Part shown: positions 54,311 through 63,161 of the stretch, piece after piece
Layout of the letters: each line of letters begins with the position of its first letter
Position numbering within the stretch: the first letter of the stretch is position 1
Assembly (NCBI RefSeq): GCF_020144925.1
Contig: NZ_NSLC01000007.1
Span: forward strand, 186,001-250,000
DNA length: 64,000 nucleotides
Direction: 5' to 3'
DNA from: Afifella sp. IM 167
Lineage (GTDB): Bacteria > Pseudomonadota > Alphaproteobacteria > Rhizobiales > Afifellaceae
The notes under the pieces: generated by a model
Seen by the model: the letters and a program-made list of their open reading frames with translations, nothing else
Told to the model about the DNA's origin: nothing
Database searches by the model: none
Translations under genes and position numbers: made by a program

Positions 54311-55111
54311 ATGCCGCTCGAGCCCTATGAGGTCTATGCCGTTCGCTACGCGCACAATCCGCAGCAGATGGCCAGCCACAACTTCATCGGCGGAGACCTG
54401 CACGACGGGCCGATGCCGCTCGACTATTTCGTCTGGGCGATCCGCGGCAACGGCCGCACCTTCATCGTCGATACCGGCTTCGACCAGCCGATGAGCGTCA
54501 AGCGCGACCGGCAGTTCCTGCGCTCGCCGGCCGAGGGGCTGAAGACGATCGGCATCGACGCGGCCGCGATCGAGGACGTCGTCATCTCCCATCTGCATTA
54601 CGATCATTGCGGCAATTACGACCTCTTCCCCAGGGCCAGGTTCCATCTGCAGGACATCGAGATGGCCTACGCGACGGGCCGTTGCATGTGCCATGCGGGC
54701 CTGCGCATTCCCTTCGAGGAGGAAGACGTCGTCGCCATGGTGCGCAAGGTCTTCGCCGGGCGGGTGAGCTTCCACGACGGCGACGAGGAGCTCGCGCCCG
54801 GCATCAGCCTCCATCATGTCGGCGGCCACAGCAAAGGCCTGCAGGTGGTGCGCGTGTGGACGCGCCGCGGCTGGCTCGTGGTCGCCTCCGACGCCAGCCA
54901 TTTCTACGCCAACATGGAAGAGGGCCGCGCCTTTCCGGTCCTGCACAGCCTTGCCGAGACGCTGGAAGGCTACAACCGCATCTACGGGCTGGCGAGCGAG
55001 CCGAGCGCCGTCATCCCGGGACACGACCCGCTGGTCCTCAAGCGCTATCCGGCCGCCGCCCCTGGTCTCGAAGGCGTCGTCGTGCGGCTCGACGCCGACC
55101 CGGCAGAATAG
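54311..55111 (+). CDS. MBL-fold metallo-hydrolase (N-acyl-homoserine-lactonase-like group)
   Basis: A 266-residue metallo-beta-lactamase-fold hydrolase. The metal motif is ISHLHYDHCGN (H94, H96, D98, H99), with later ligands expected at HHVGGHSKGLQ, the Asp of VASDASHFY and the His of VIPGHDPLV. The layout matches the AiiA/AttM lactonase-type group, which opens lactone rings. In this context a lactone intermediate of the carboxylate pathway is as likely a substrate as a quorum signal. It stands alone between the GntR gene and gpmI. Confidence 0.88.
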   Translation: MPLEPYEVYAVRYAHNPQQMASHNFIGGDLHDGPMPLDYFVWAIRGNGRTFIVDTGFDQPMSVKRDRQFLRSPAEGLKTIGIDAAAIEDVVISHLHYDHCGNYDLFPRARFHLQDIEMAYATGRCMCHAGLRIPFEEEDVVAMVRKVFAGRVSFHDGDEELAPGISLHHVGGHSKGLQVVRVWTRRGWLVVASDASHFYANMEEGRAFPVLHSLAETLEGYNRIYGLASEPSAVIPGHDPLVLKRYPAAAPGLEGVVVRLDADPAE

Positions 55112-55247
55112 AAAAAACGCGCCGCCGCGGCGCCCTTACGCAGCCCGGACGTCATTCTTTCGGCCCCGATGGCGTGAAGCCGCGGCCGAAGTCTGATATC
55201 GCCGCATCGATCGTCCGCATCGCCATCGCTTCCCGGAGAATTTCCCC

Positions 55248-56774
55248 ATGCCCGCGCATACGCCCACCATGCTTCTCATCCTAGACGGCTTCGGCTGGAG
55301 CGAGAAAGAGGAAGGCAATGCGGTGCGGCAGGCGAAGACGCCCAATTTCGACCGGCTCTACGAGACCTGCCCACACGCCTTCCTGACGACCTGCGGGCCG
55401 GCAGTCGGCCTGCCCGAAGGGCAGATGGGAAATTCGGAAGTCGGCCACCTCAACATCGGCGCCGGCCGCGTCGTCATGCAGGAACTGCCGCGCATCGACC
55501 ATGCGATCAAGACCGGCGACCTCGCCAGCCGGCTCGGAGCGACCGGCCTTGCCGAGCGGCTTCGCGCCAGCGGCGGCGTCTGCCATATCCTCGGGCTCGT
55601 CTCGACGGGCGGCGTGCATTCGCATCAGGACCATGCCGCGGCTTTGGCGCGAATTCTCGCCGAAGCGGGCGTGACGTGCCGCCTGCACGCCTTCACCGAT
55701 GGCCGCGACACCGCCCCCCAGCTTGCCGACGAGTATCTGGCGGATCTGGAAAAGGCGCTGCCGGAGGGCGCGCGGATCGCCACCGTCAGCGGACGCTACT
55801 ATGCGATGGACCGCGACAAGCGCTGGGACCGCGTGAAACTCGCCTATGACGCGATGGTGCACGGCAAGGGCATCGCCGCCGGCTCGGCGCGCGGGGCGGT
55901 GCGCGCGGCGCTGAAGAATGGCGAGACCGACGAGTTCATCACGCCCAGCGTCGTCGGCGACTATTCCGGCATGAAGGACGGCGACGCCCTTGTCTGCTTC
56001 AACTTCCGCTCCGACCGGGTGCGCGAGATCCTCGGCGCCCTCTTGCTCAGCGGCTTCGACGGCTTCGAGCGCGGCCGGACAGTCGATTTTGCGGCCGCCG
56101 TTGGCATGGTCGCCTATGGCGGCGAGCTGGAAGGGGACATGCAGGTGCTCTTTGAGCCGCAGACGCTTGCGGACGGGCTCAGCGAGACGGTCTCAAAGGC
56201 GGGCCGGCGCCAGATGCACATGGCCGAGACCGAAAAATACCCGCACGTGACCTATTTCCTCAACGGCGGCGAGGAAACGCCCTTCGAGGGCGAGGACCGG
56301 CTGATGGTCCCCTCCCCCAAGGTCGCGACCTACGACCTCCAGCCGGAAATGTCGGCACCGGAGCTGACCGAAAAGCTGCTCGCTGCCATCGACAGCGACA
56401 GCTACGACCTCTTCGTCGTCAACTACGCCAATCCCGACATGGTGGGCCACACCGGAAGCCTTCCGGCGGCGATCACCGCGGTGGAGACGGTCGATCAGGC
56501 GCTCGGCCGGATCGAGGCTGCCATTCGCGAGCGCGGCGGCTCGCTCCTCTTCACCGCCGACCACGGCAATTGCGAGACGATGATCGATCCTGAAACGGGC
56601 GGCCCGCACACCGCGCATACGCTCAACCCGGTGCCGGTCGTGCTGGTATCGCCGCGGCCGGCGCGCCTGTCGGACGGCAAGCTGGCCGACCTCGCCCCGA
56701 CGCTGCTCGCCCTGATGGGAATCGAGCAGCCGGCGGCGATGACGGGCGCCTCGCTCGCCGCCTTCGACGACTAG
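55248..56774 (+). CDS. gpmI: 2,3-bisphosphoglycerate-independent phosphoglycerate mutase
   Basis: A 508-residue cofactor-independent mutase interconverting 3- and 2-phosphoglycerate in glycolysis/gluconeogenesis. The start PTMLLILDGFGWSEKEEGNA, the catalytic serine in MGNSEVGHLNIGAGR, GLVSTGGVHSHQDH, FTDGRDTAP, and the Mn-binding FTADHGNCE are all in place. Length is normal. It is a housekeeping gene inside a catabolic block; its stop shares CTAG with the convergent GarR-like gene. Confidence 0.97.
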   Translation: MPAHTPTMLLILDGFGWSEKEEGNAVRQAKTPNFDRLYETCPHAFLTTCGPAVGLPEGQMGNSEVGHLNIGAGRVVMQELPRIDHAIKTGDLASRLGATGLAERLRASGGVCHILGLVSTGGVHSHQDHAAALARILAEAGVTCRLHAFTDGRDTAPQLADEYLADLEKALPEGARIATVSGRYYAMDRDKRWDRVKLAYDAMVHGKGIAAGSARGAVRAALKNGETDEFITPSVVGDYSGMKDGDALVCFNFRSDRVREILGALLLSGFDGFERGRTVDFAAAVGMVAYGGELEGDMQVLFEPQTLADGLSETVSKAGRRQMHMAETEKYPHVTYFLNGGEETPFEGEDRLMVPSPKVATYDLQPEMSAPELTEKLLAAIDSDSYDLFVVNYANPDMVGHTGSLPAAITAVETVDQALGRIEAAIRERGGSLLFTADHGNCETMIDPETGGPHTAHTLNPVPVVLVSPRPARLSDGKLADLAPTLLALMGIEQPAAMTGASLAAFDD

Positions 56775-57685
56775 CGCGACGCCGCCTTGCCTGCCACGGT
56801 CACGCCGGACCATTCCTCCATCGGCTGAATGATCTGGGTGAGATCGGCGTCGGCTCCGAGCCGCGCGCGGGCGATCTTGATATATTCGCGCACGGAGCTG
56901 CCGATCGGCATGGGCACGCCGACGGCGTCGGCCTGCTGCATGCACAGGCGGAGGTCCTTGTCGCTGAGGCCGAGCGCGAAGCCGAAATCGAACGTGCGCG
57001 TCAGGACGAATTTCGGAATCTTCGTCAGGCTGGCGCTGTTCTGGCCGCTGCTGACGTTGAACACCTCCACCATGATCTCCGGGTCGAGGCCGGATTTGGT
57101 GCCGAGCACCAGCGCCTCCGACGTGGCGGCCAGCGCCGTGACGGAGAGGAGATTGTTGATCACCTTGGTCATCTGGCCCATGCCGGGCTCCGGCCCGACA
57201 TGGAACGGACGCCCGAGCACCTCGAAGATGGGCTTCAGGCGCTCGAAGGCGGCTTCCTCGCCGGAGGCCATCAGCGCCAGCGTGCCCTTTTCGGCGCCTC
57301 CGACCCCGCCGCTCACCGGACAATCGACGACGGTAAAGCCGGCCTCGCCGAGGCCCTTCGCCAGCGCGCGGGCGCCCTCCGGTCCGGTGGTGGAGAGGTC
57401 GACGACCGTCTTTCCGGCCGGCGTTTCGGCCGAGGCGATGCCGTTCTTGCCGAAGGCCACCTTGTCGACGATGTCCGGCGTCGGCAGGGAGAGGAACGTG
57501 ACATCGCTGCGGGCCGCCACATCGGCAGGGCTTTCGCCGGCCGTCGCGCCCGCCTCCTTCAGCCGGCCGATGGCCTCGGCATTCGTGTCGAGGACGGTGA
57601 CGGCATAGCCGGCCTCCAGGAGCCGGCGGGCCATCGGATCGCCCATCCGGCCGATGCCGATCATTCCGAGCGTGGGTCGTGCCAT
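56771..57685 (-). CDS. Beta-hydroxyacid dehydrogenase (GarR/3-hydroxyisobutyrate dehydrogenase family)
   Basis: A 304-residue NAD(P)-dependent dehydrogenase. The N-terminal Rossmann motif is GMIGIGRMGDPMARRLLEAG and the family substrate motif is DCPVSGGVGGAEKGTLALMA. The catalytic lysine is in GQMTKVINNLL and the C-terminal region has LSDKDLRLCMQQADAVGVPM. Typical substrates are tartronate semialdehyde or other 2-/3-hydroxy acids. It lies 63 bases downstream of the fused TRAP permease gene and probably shares its transcript. Confidence 0.9.
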   Translation of the reverse strand: MARPTLGMIGIGRMGDPMARRLLEAGYAVTVLDTNAEAIGRLKEAGATAGESPADVAARSDVTFLSLPTPDIVDKVAFGKNGIASAETPAGKTVVDLSTTGPEGARALAKGLGEAGFTVVDCPVSGGVGGAEKGTLALMASGEEAAFERLKPIFEVLGRPFHVGPEPGMGQMTKVINNLLSVTALAATSEALVLGTKSGLDPEIMVEVFNVSSGQNSASLTKIPKFVLTRTFDFGFALGLSDKDLRLCMQQADAVGVPMPIGSSVREYIKIARARLGADADLTQIIQPMEEWSGVTVAGKAASR

Positions 57686-57748
57686 GCGTTAGTCCTTTCT
57701 CTTGTGCTTGTCGGAGACCGCCGGGCCGGGCGCGCGCCTTCGGTGGCG

Positions 57749-59803
57749 CTATTTCGCCTGTTCGGGCAGCCAGGTGACGATCTCGGGTACGAAGTAGAAC
57801 AGCACCTGCAGGGCGAGCAGGACGCCGATGAAAGGCAGGACGCCGTAGACGATCTCGCGCAGCGGCACCTTCTCCCCGACCCCCCGCAGGATGAAGAGCA
57901 CGATGCCGACCGGCGGCGTGACGAGGCCGATCTCGATCATGATGACCAGCGCCACGCCGAACCAGATCGGATCCAGCCCGAGCGAGACGATGATCGGGAA
58001 GGTCACCGGCAGGGTCATCAGCATCATGGAGATGGATTCGATGAACATGCCGAGCACGACGTAGATGCCGGCCATGATCAGCATGACCAGCCAGGGTGCG
58101 AGATCGGCCGCCTCTACGGCGCTGACGAAGGTGCGCGGGATGCGCAGGAAGTCGAAAACCCAGCTCATGATCGCCGCGCCAACGACGATGAGGAGCAGGA
58201 AGGAGGTGACGCGGATCGTCTCCATGGCGATGGCATAGAGCGCGCGCGGGCTCAGCATGCCGCGCAGAAGGCAGATGACGAGCGAGGCCGCCGCGCCGAC
58301 GCCGCCCGCCTCGGTCGGGGTCGCAACGCCGGCATAGAGCGAGCCGAGCACGACGAGAATGACCACGACGAAAGGCAGGACGGAGAGCGAGCCGCGCAGC
58401 TTGTCCTTCAGCGGATACGGCTCGCCCGCCGGCGTCGCCTCCGGGCGCACCAGCGACCAGGCGCCGATGACGGCCATGAAGGCGAGGCTGAGGAGCACGC
58501 CCGGCAGGATGCCGGCGAGGAAGAGCTGCGTTACCGGCACGCCGACCGTGGTGCCGTAGATGATCATGGCGATGCTCGGCGGGATCAGGATGCCGAGCGT
58601 GGCGCCGGCGGCGACGGCGCCGAAGGTGAGGCGCTCGCTGTAGCCCCGGCGGATCATCTCCGGACAGGCGACCTTGCCCATGGTGGCGGCCGTGGCGAGG
58701 CTGGAGCCGGAGACGGCGGCGAAGACGGCCGAGGCGCCGATCGCGGCATGCGCGACGCCGCCAGGCGTGCGGCCGAACCACTTGGTGAGCGCGTCGAACA
58801 TCTCGCGTGTCACGCCCGAGCGGATGAGCAGCGCGCCCATGAGGACGAACATCGGCACCGCCGTCAGGGTGAAGGTGTTGACGCTGTTCCAGGAGCGCTC
58901 GGCGAGAACGGACAGAAGCGGGCTCGGCAGAAGGAAGAGAAGGCCGAGCAGGCCGACGATGCCGAGGGTGAGGCCGACCCTGACGCCGACGGTGAGAAGA
59001 ATCAGGAGCGTTCCCACCAGAAGGAGGCTGACGAGGAGAAGCGGCGAGCCTTTGGCGAACCAGTAGACGAGGCCCAGGGCGAAGGCGGCCGCGGCGACGG
59101 CGAGGAACATGCGCGGCCCGTTGACGAGGAGAACGCCGGCAAGGGCCACGGCGAGAATGGCGATCGCGCCGGCGTCGAGGCGCATGCCGGCATAGCGCGG
59201 CGGGTGCACGCCGAACCAGAAGAGCGCCGCCACCAGCGCCAAGAGCAGAAGCGGGCCCAGCACGGCGAAGAGCCGGTGCGGCCGGCTGTGCCGCAGGATG
59301 TCGCCGAGAATGGCGAGCGCGAAGGTGACGTAGCCGAGGGTGACCGGGAGCTCGGGAATCCATTGTGGCGTCGACAGCAGGCCCCAGTCGCGCGTGTCGT
59401 TGACGAATTCCTCGACGTTGAAGAGCGCCATCTGCCAGCCGGCAATCAGGACGAAGAGCAGCCCGAGCCAGTTGGCGAAGATGTCGACACGCCGCCGCCA
59501 GGCGTCGTCGAGCGTGGCGACGAGCAGCTCGACCTGGACATGGTCTCCCCGCTTCTGCGCCTGGGCGAGACCCATGAAGGTCATGCCGACCAGGATGTAG
59601 GTGGCGATGTCGCTGCCCCAGTAGGTCGGCTCGTTGAGGACGTAGCGGGAGAAGACCTCGAAGCAGACGATGGAGGTCATCACCAACAGGCCGATGGCGC
59701 TCGCAACGCCGGTGACATCGCTGATCAGATCGATGACACGGACGGTCCGGGCAGCAGGCGCACGAGGCCCATGATGCTCCGCCCTCGCCTCCGTCAAACC
59801 CAT
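57749..59803 (-). CDS. dctQM: TRAP transporter fused small and large permease (DctQM)
   Basis: A 684-residue fusion. Residues about 20-180 are the four-helix DctQ part (FEVFSRYVLNEPTYWGSDIA, ILVGMTFMGLAQAQKRGDHV). About 180-270 hold three or four additional helices that link the parts. About 270-684 are DctM (VPMFVLMGALLIRSGVTREM, LGILIPPSIAMIIYGTTVGV, ATPTEAGGVGAAASL). With the DctP protein encoded divergently it imports a carboxylate by sodium symport. ATG 59803 follows the divergent control region; longer upstream reading lacks family similarity. Confidence 0.92.
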   Translation of the reverse strand: MGLTEARAEHHGPRAPAARTVRVIDLISDVTGVASAIGLLVMTSIVCFEVFSRYVLNEPTYWGSDIATYILVGMTFMGLAQAQKRGDHVQVELLVATLDDAWRRRVDIFANWLGLLFVLIAGWQMALFNVEEFVNDTRDWGLLSTPQWIPELPVTLGYVTFALAILGDILRHSRPHRLFAVLGPLLLLALVAALFWFGVHPPRYAGMRLDAGAIAILAVALAGVLLVNGPRMFLAVAAAAFALGLVYWFAKGSPLLLVSLLLVGTLLILLTVGVRVGLTLGIVGLLGLLFLLPSPLLSVLAERSWNSVNTFTLTAVPMFVLMGALLIRSGVTREMFDALTKWFGRTPGGVAHAAIGASAVFAAVSGSSLATAATMGKVACPEMIRRGYSERLTFGAVAAGATLGILIPPSIAMIIYGTTVGVPVTQLFLAGILPGVLLSLAFMAVIGAWSLVRPEATPAGEPYPLKDKLRGSLSVLPFVVVILVVLGSLYAGVATPTEAGGVGAAASLVICLLRGMLSPRALYAIAMETIRVTSFLLLIVVGAAIMSWVFDFLRIPRTFVSAVEAADLAPWLVMLIMAGIYVVLGMFIESISMMLMTLPVTFPIIVSLGLDPIWFGVALVIMIEIGLVTPPVGIVLFILRGVGEKVPLREIVYGVLPFIGVLLALQVLFYFVPEIVTWLPEQAK

Positions 59804-60011
59804 GCTTTCACTCCCGGAATCGTCTTGCCGCACCGGTGGGCCGCGGCAGTTCGGCGTTGCCCGCCGAGATTTCGGGCGGAACCTAGCACCGGCATCTCTT
59901 GCCTGCAATGATCACGTATGATTGTATGATTGAATAAGGCGACACGCCTCCGCCAGCCGGCGAGGCGCCCACCGCCCGACAAGACTACGTACACGGGAGG
60001 ATTTTCCGATC
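59804..60011. promoter_or_regulatory. Divergent dctQM/dctP control region with GntR/FCD-type operator candidate
   Basis: ATGATTGTATGAT at 59918-59930 is the exact reverse complement of the ATCATACAATCAT core found at 45218-45230. It is part of a direct repeat GTATGATT-GTATGATT. A possible plus-strand promoter, TTGCCT (59899-59904) and TTGTAT (59922-59927) 17 bases apart, overlaps it, which would suit repression. Confidence 0.6.
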
Positions 60012-61076
60012 ATGCTGGAGAGACTTTTCAACCCAACCGACCGGCATCAGCGGCGCCCGCGCCGCGCTGCCGGCGCGCTCGTCGCCGCGGGCCTTGCGGC
60101 CACCTTCGCCCTGTCGCTTCACGCGCCGGCGAAGGCGCAGGATTTCGACCTCACCATGGGCATCCTGCCCTCGCCGAACTCGCTCTATCTGAAGATGATG
60201 CAGGAGGTGCCGGAACGCGTGGAGCGCGCCACCGGCGGCAAGGTGAAGGTAACGCTCAACGATTCGCTCGTCGGCGGCACGCAGATCACCGCCGCCGTGC
60301 GCGACGGGCGCGTGCCGATGTCCGGCGCGCTGCACACCTATCTCGCCGGCGAGGAGCCCAGGATGGGCATCTTCAACCTGCCCGGCCTGATCAACAACAT
60401 GGCCGAGTACACCTATCTCTGCGAGGCGTTCTGGTGCGCGGACGTGGAGAAGCTCTGGGAAGAGCAGTGGAATTCCGTCGTTCTCGCCGAGGGCGCCTGG
60501 TGCAGCCAGGCCCTCTTCTCCAAGGAGCCGATCCACACGCTGGAGGACTTCAAGGGCAAGAAGCTGAGGGTGCACAACCCGCAGACGGCCGCCCTGATGG
60601 AGGCCATCGGCGCCAAGCCCGCGCCGCTGCCGCTATCGGAAGTCGCGCCGGCGCTGGAGCGCGGCGTGATCGACGGCGTCTTCACCTCCACCTGCTACGG
60701 CAACGGCCAGGAATACTGGCGCCTCGCCAAGAACGTGCAGAACTGGAAGATCGGCCCGATCACCGGCTGGGTGATCATCATCAACAAAGATGCCTGGGAA
60801 GAAATCCCGGAGGATCTCCGCACCGCCATCAAGGCCGAGATGGACGACCTGGAGCATGAGGCGCTCTACAATTTCTACAGCCATGTGAACGAGGCCGTCG
60901 ACAATATGAAGTCGGAGGGCATCGAGCTCTGGACCGCGCCCCAGTCGGAGGTCGACCGCGTCACCGCGCCGGAATACTCCGAGGCTTCCTATCAGCAGTT
61001 CTACGACCGCGCCGAGACGCTGGGCTTCGACGGCAAGGCCTATGTGGCGCATGCGCGCGAGGTTCTCGGAAAGTAA
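60012..61076 (+). CDS. dctP: TRAP transporter solute-binding protein (DctP family)
   Basis: A 354-residue periplasmic binding protein with signal peptide cleaved after APAKA (before QDFDLTMG). DctP-family marks include MQEVPERVERATGGKVKVTL, the F-x-G-K-K-L-R-V segment FKGKKLRVHNPQTAALMEAI, ALERGVIDGVFTSTC, and the long C-terminal helical stretch with WEEIPEDLRTAIKAEMDD. It hands an organic acid to the DctQM permease encoded divergently. Followed by a CMD-family gene in the same orientation. Confidence 0.92.
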   Translation: MLERLFNPTDRHQRRPRRAAGALVAAGLAATFALSLHAPAKAQDFDLTMGILPSPNSLYLKMMQEVPERVERATGGKVKVTLNDSLVGGTQITAAVRDGRVPMSGALHTYLAGEEPRMGIFNLPGLINNMAEYTYLCEAFWCADVEKLWEEQWNSVVLAEGAWCSQALFSKEPIHTLEDFKGKKLRVHNPQTAALMEAIGAKPAPLPLSEVAPALERGVIDGVFTSTCYGNGQEYWRLAKNVQNWKIGPITGWVIIINKDAWEEIPEDLRTAIKAEMDDLEHEALYNFYSHVNEAVDNMKSEGIELWTAPQSEVDRVTAPEYSEASYQQFYDRAETLGFDGKAYVAHAREVLGK

Positions 61077-61260
61077 GCACCCCTCTGCCCCGGCGCCCGC
61101 GCCGGGGCACCCTCCCGCTGCCCGCGATCCAGGCAGACGCGGCGCGGGCAGACTTCGACACATACGCCGGGTTCGGCGTCAGAGCGATCGCCGCTCGGGC
61201 GCCGCCTCCGTCCTGCCCAGACATGCCGGAATAGCCGGCGATCTCGAAAGGTGACTGCAC

Positions 61261-61641
61261 ATGGATGAAAAGCTGTTCGAAAAAGGCCTTGCCAAACGCA
61301 AGAGCACGCTCGGCGCCGAGTACGTGGAAAACAACCTCGCCTCCGCCGACGATTTCAGCAGGCCCTTTCAGGAAGAGATGACCGCCTGGTGCTGGGGTTT
61401 CGGCTGGGGCGACGAAAGCATCGATCCGAAGACCCGCAGCCTGATGAACCTCGCCATGCTCGGCGCCCTCGGGCGCCTGCATGAATGGGAGACGCACTGC
61501 CGCGGCGCGCTCAATAATGGCGTCAGCAAGGAGCAGATCCGCGCGGCCATCCATGTCGTCGGCATCTATGCCGGCGTTCCCTGCGCGGTGGAATGCTTCC
61601 GCATCGCCCGCAAGGTGCTCGGCGAAAAGGGTCTTCTCTAG
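61261..61641 (+). CDS. Carboxymuconolactone decarboxylase (CMD) family protein
   Basis: A 126-residue all-helical protein of the PcaC/AhpD superfamily. RSLMNLAMLGALGRLHEWET, HCRGALNNGVSKEQIRAAIH and the family-typical IYAGVPCAVECFRIA match gamma-carboxymuconolactone decarboxylase; the AhpD CxxC redox pair is absent. It could decarboxylate or isomerise a lactone-type intermediate. Probably cotranscribed with dctP (184 bases upstream) and ended by a strong terminator. Confidence 0.85.
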   Translation: MDEKLFEKGLAKRKSTLGAEYVENNLASADDFSRPFQEEMTAWCWGFGWGDESIDPKTRSLMNLAMLGALGRLHEWETHCRGALNNGVSKEQIRAAIHVVGIYAGVPCAVECFRIARKVLGEKGLL

Positions 61642-61667
61642 CAAGCCCCGCTTCTGGCGAAAGAAGA

Positions 61668-61706
61668 GCCCTGCCGGAGGTCAAAGCTCCGGCAGGGCCT
61701 TTTTTT
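61668..61706 (+). terminator. Rho-independent terminator after the CMD-family gene
   Basis: GCCCTGCCGGAG (61668-61679) pairs with CTCCGGCAGGGC (61687-61698) across a 7-base loop and is followed by C and seven T residues (61700-61706). It marks the right end of the dctP-CMD transcript and of the carboxylate block. Confidence 0.93.
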
Positions 61707-61752
61707 GAGAGCGAAGGTAGGAAGGAGCCAACGGACCGGCGCCCTCCCCTCC

Positions 61753-63144
61753 TCAGGCGGCCGCGATACCGGGCGTGAAGGCACCGTAGCCGGGCTCGCC
61801 GAGGATCCTGCCATTGTCCATCACGATGCCGCCGCGCACGATGGTGTAGACCGGCATGCCCTTCGCCTTCATCCCTTCCCACGAGGTCATCGCGGCCTTG
61901 GAATGCATGTCCTCCTTGCGGAAGACCGTCTCTTTGTGAAGATCGACGATGGTGACGTCGGCGTCCGAGCCGATCTCCAGCGCGCCCTTCTTCGGATAGA
62001 TGCCGAAGCGCTGCGCCGGCGCGAGGGCGCAGAAGCGCACCACGTCGGAAAGGCTGAGCCTGCCCTCGTTGACGGCGTTGAGGAGGAGCGGGATGAATTC
62101 CTGCGCGCCGGTGATACCGAGCGGGACGGAGAAATTGTCCTCCCAGCCATCGGCGATGTCCTCGATCGAATGCGGCGCATGCTCGCCGACGAGGAAGTCG
62201 GCGACGCCGTTGCGGACGCTCTCCCAGCCGGCCTCGGGCGCCACGGCCCAGAGATAGGAGGCGGGGCCCACCTTCTCGGCCTGCTCGCGGTTCATGAACA
62301 GCGCGGCCGTCTCAAGCTCGGCGGTCACGTCCTGGCCGAGGTCGTGCTTGGCGTGATGGAGAAGCTCGTAGGCGCCGACCGGCATGACGCCGAGATGCAG
62401 GACATGCAGGCGCAGGCCGGTCAGGCGCGCATAGTAGAGCGAGCTTGCCAGCCCGGCGACCATGCCGTGGCCGTACATGTAGCCCTTCTCGTAGGCATCC
62501 ATGTAGTCGGCATTGCTGGTCGCCCCCTTGTCGATGAAATCCCGGAAGGTGAGGCGCTTCACCCATTCGGTGTCGTCGTGATGGACGGAGCCGACGACGC
62601 CGGTCTCGGCGATCGCCTCGTAGAGCTCGTAGAGGATGCCGTGATCGAGCACGCCGAGCTCGGTGATGTAGGGATAGACCTCCTTCACGTGGCGCGTGTT
62701 GAAGATCTTGATGCCGATGGCGCCGGCCTTGACCAGCTCCGAGCAGGTCTTCGGATAGAGCCCGCCGCCATAGAGCGCGTAGTCGACATGCGCCTTCGGC
62801 GCGACCATCGCCTTCTTCTCCTCGAAGGTGTCGAGGGTCGTCGGATGCGGCGTGTTGTTGGTCATGTCGATGCAGAAGGTGATGCCGCCCGCCGCCGCCG
62901 CGCGCGTGCCGGTCTCGAAATCCTCCTTGTAGGTGTGGCCCGGCTCGCGGAAATGGCAATGGACGTGCCAGAGGCCGGGCAGGACATGCAGGCCGGTCGC
63001 GTCGACCGTCTTCTCTGCCGGCAGTTTCAGGCCGGGCGCGGCGATCGCGGCGACCTTTCCGTCGGAGATGGCGATGGTGCCCGAATAGCTGTCCGTGGCG
63101 GTGACGACGGTTCCGTTCTCGATCACAAGGTCAAAAGGCTTCAA
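61753..63144 (-). CDS. Dihydroorotase/allantoinase-like cyclic amidohydrolase
   Basis: A 463-residue amidohydrolase with the dinuclear metal site of cyclic-amide hydrolases: LHVLPGLWHVHCHFREPG (HxH), the carbamylated Lys in AIGIKIFN, HHDD, VLHLG and GEHAPHS, then the C-terminal PKKGALEIGSDADVTIVDL. Two residues are unusual: the Asp before HxH is His, and the DHAPH metal aspartate is Glu. Ring opening of a hydantoin- or dihydropyrimidine-type compound is likely, but pyrimidine synthesis is not, since the neighbours are Liv-type importer genes. Confidence 0.88.
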   Translation of the reverse strand: MKPFDLVIENGTVVTATDSYSGTIAISDGKVAAIAAPGLKLPAEKTVDATGLHVLPGLWHVHCHFREPGHTYKEDFETGTRAAAAGGITFCIDMTNNTPHPTTLDTFEEKKAMVAPKAHVDYALYGGGLYPKTCSELVKAGAIGIKIFNTRHVKEVYPYITELGVLDHGILYELYEAIAETGVVGSVHHDDTEWVKRLTFRDFIDKGATSNADYMDAYEKGYMYGHGMVAGLASSLYYARLTGLRLHVLHLGVMPVGAYELLHHAKHDLGQDVTAELETAALFMNREQAEKVGPASYLWAVAPEAGWESVRNGVADFLVGEHAPHSIEDIADGWEDNFSVPLGITGAQEFIPLLLNAVNEGRLSLSDVVRFCALAPAQRFGIYPKKGALEIGSDADVTIVDLHKETVFRKEDMHSKAAMTSWEGMKAKGMPVYTIVRGGIVMDNGRILGEPGYGAFTPGIAAA

Positions 63145-63161
63145 TTGATCAAGGCCGCGTT

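Noticed and set aside
55112-55189. Hairpins between the MBL hydrolase gene and gpmI (GCGCCG-CCG-CGGCGC; TTCGGCC with GGCCGAA)
   Set aside because: Neither is followed by a T-tract in the plus direction; the sequences are simple GC-rich repeats of a kind expected by chance here.
56193-59363. Minus-strand open frame of over 1000 codons across dctQM, the GarR-like gene and gpmI
   Set aside because: It runs in the wrong frame of two real minus-strand genes and antisense to gpmI; the translation is Arg/Pro-rich with no recognisable motif.
57200-59911. Very long plus-strand open frame (about 900 codons) opposite dctQM
   Set aside because: Its translation is low-complexity, rich in Arg, Asp, Glu, Gly and Ala with no domain, and lies exactly antisense to the well-supported dctQM and garR-like genes. 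Long antisense frames are expected at this GC content.
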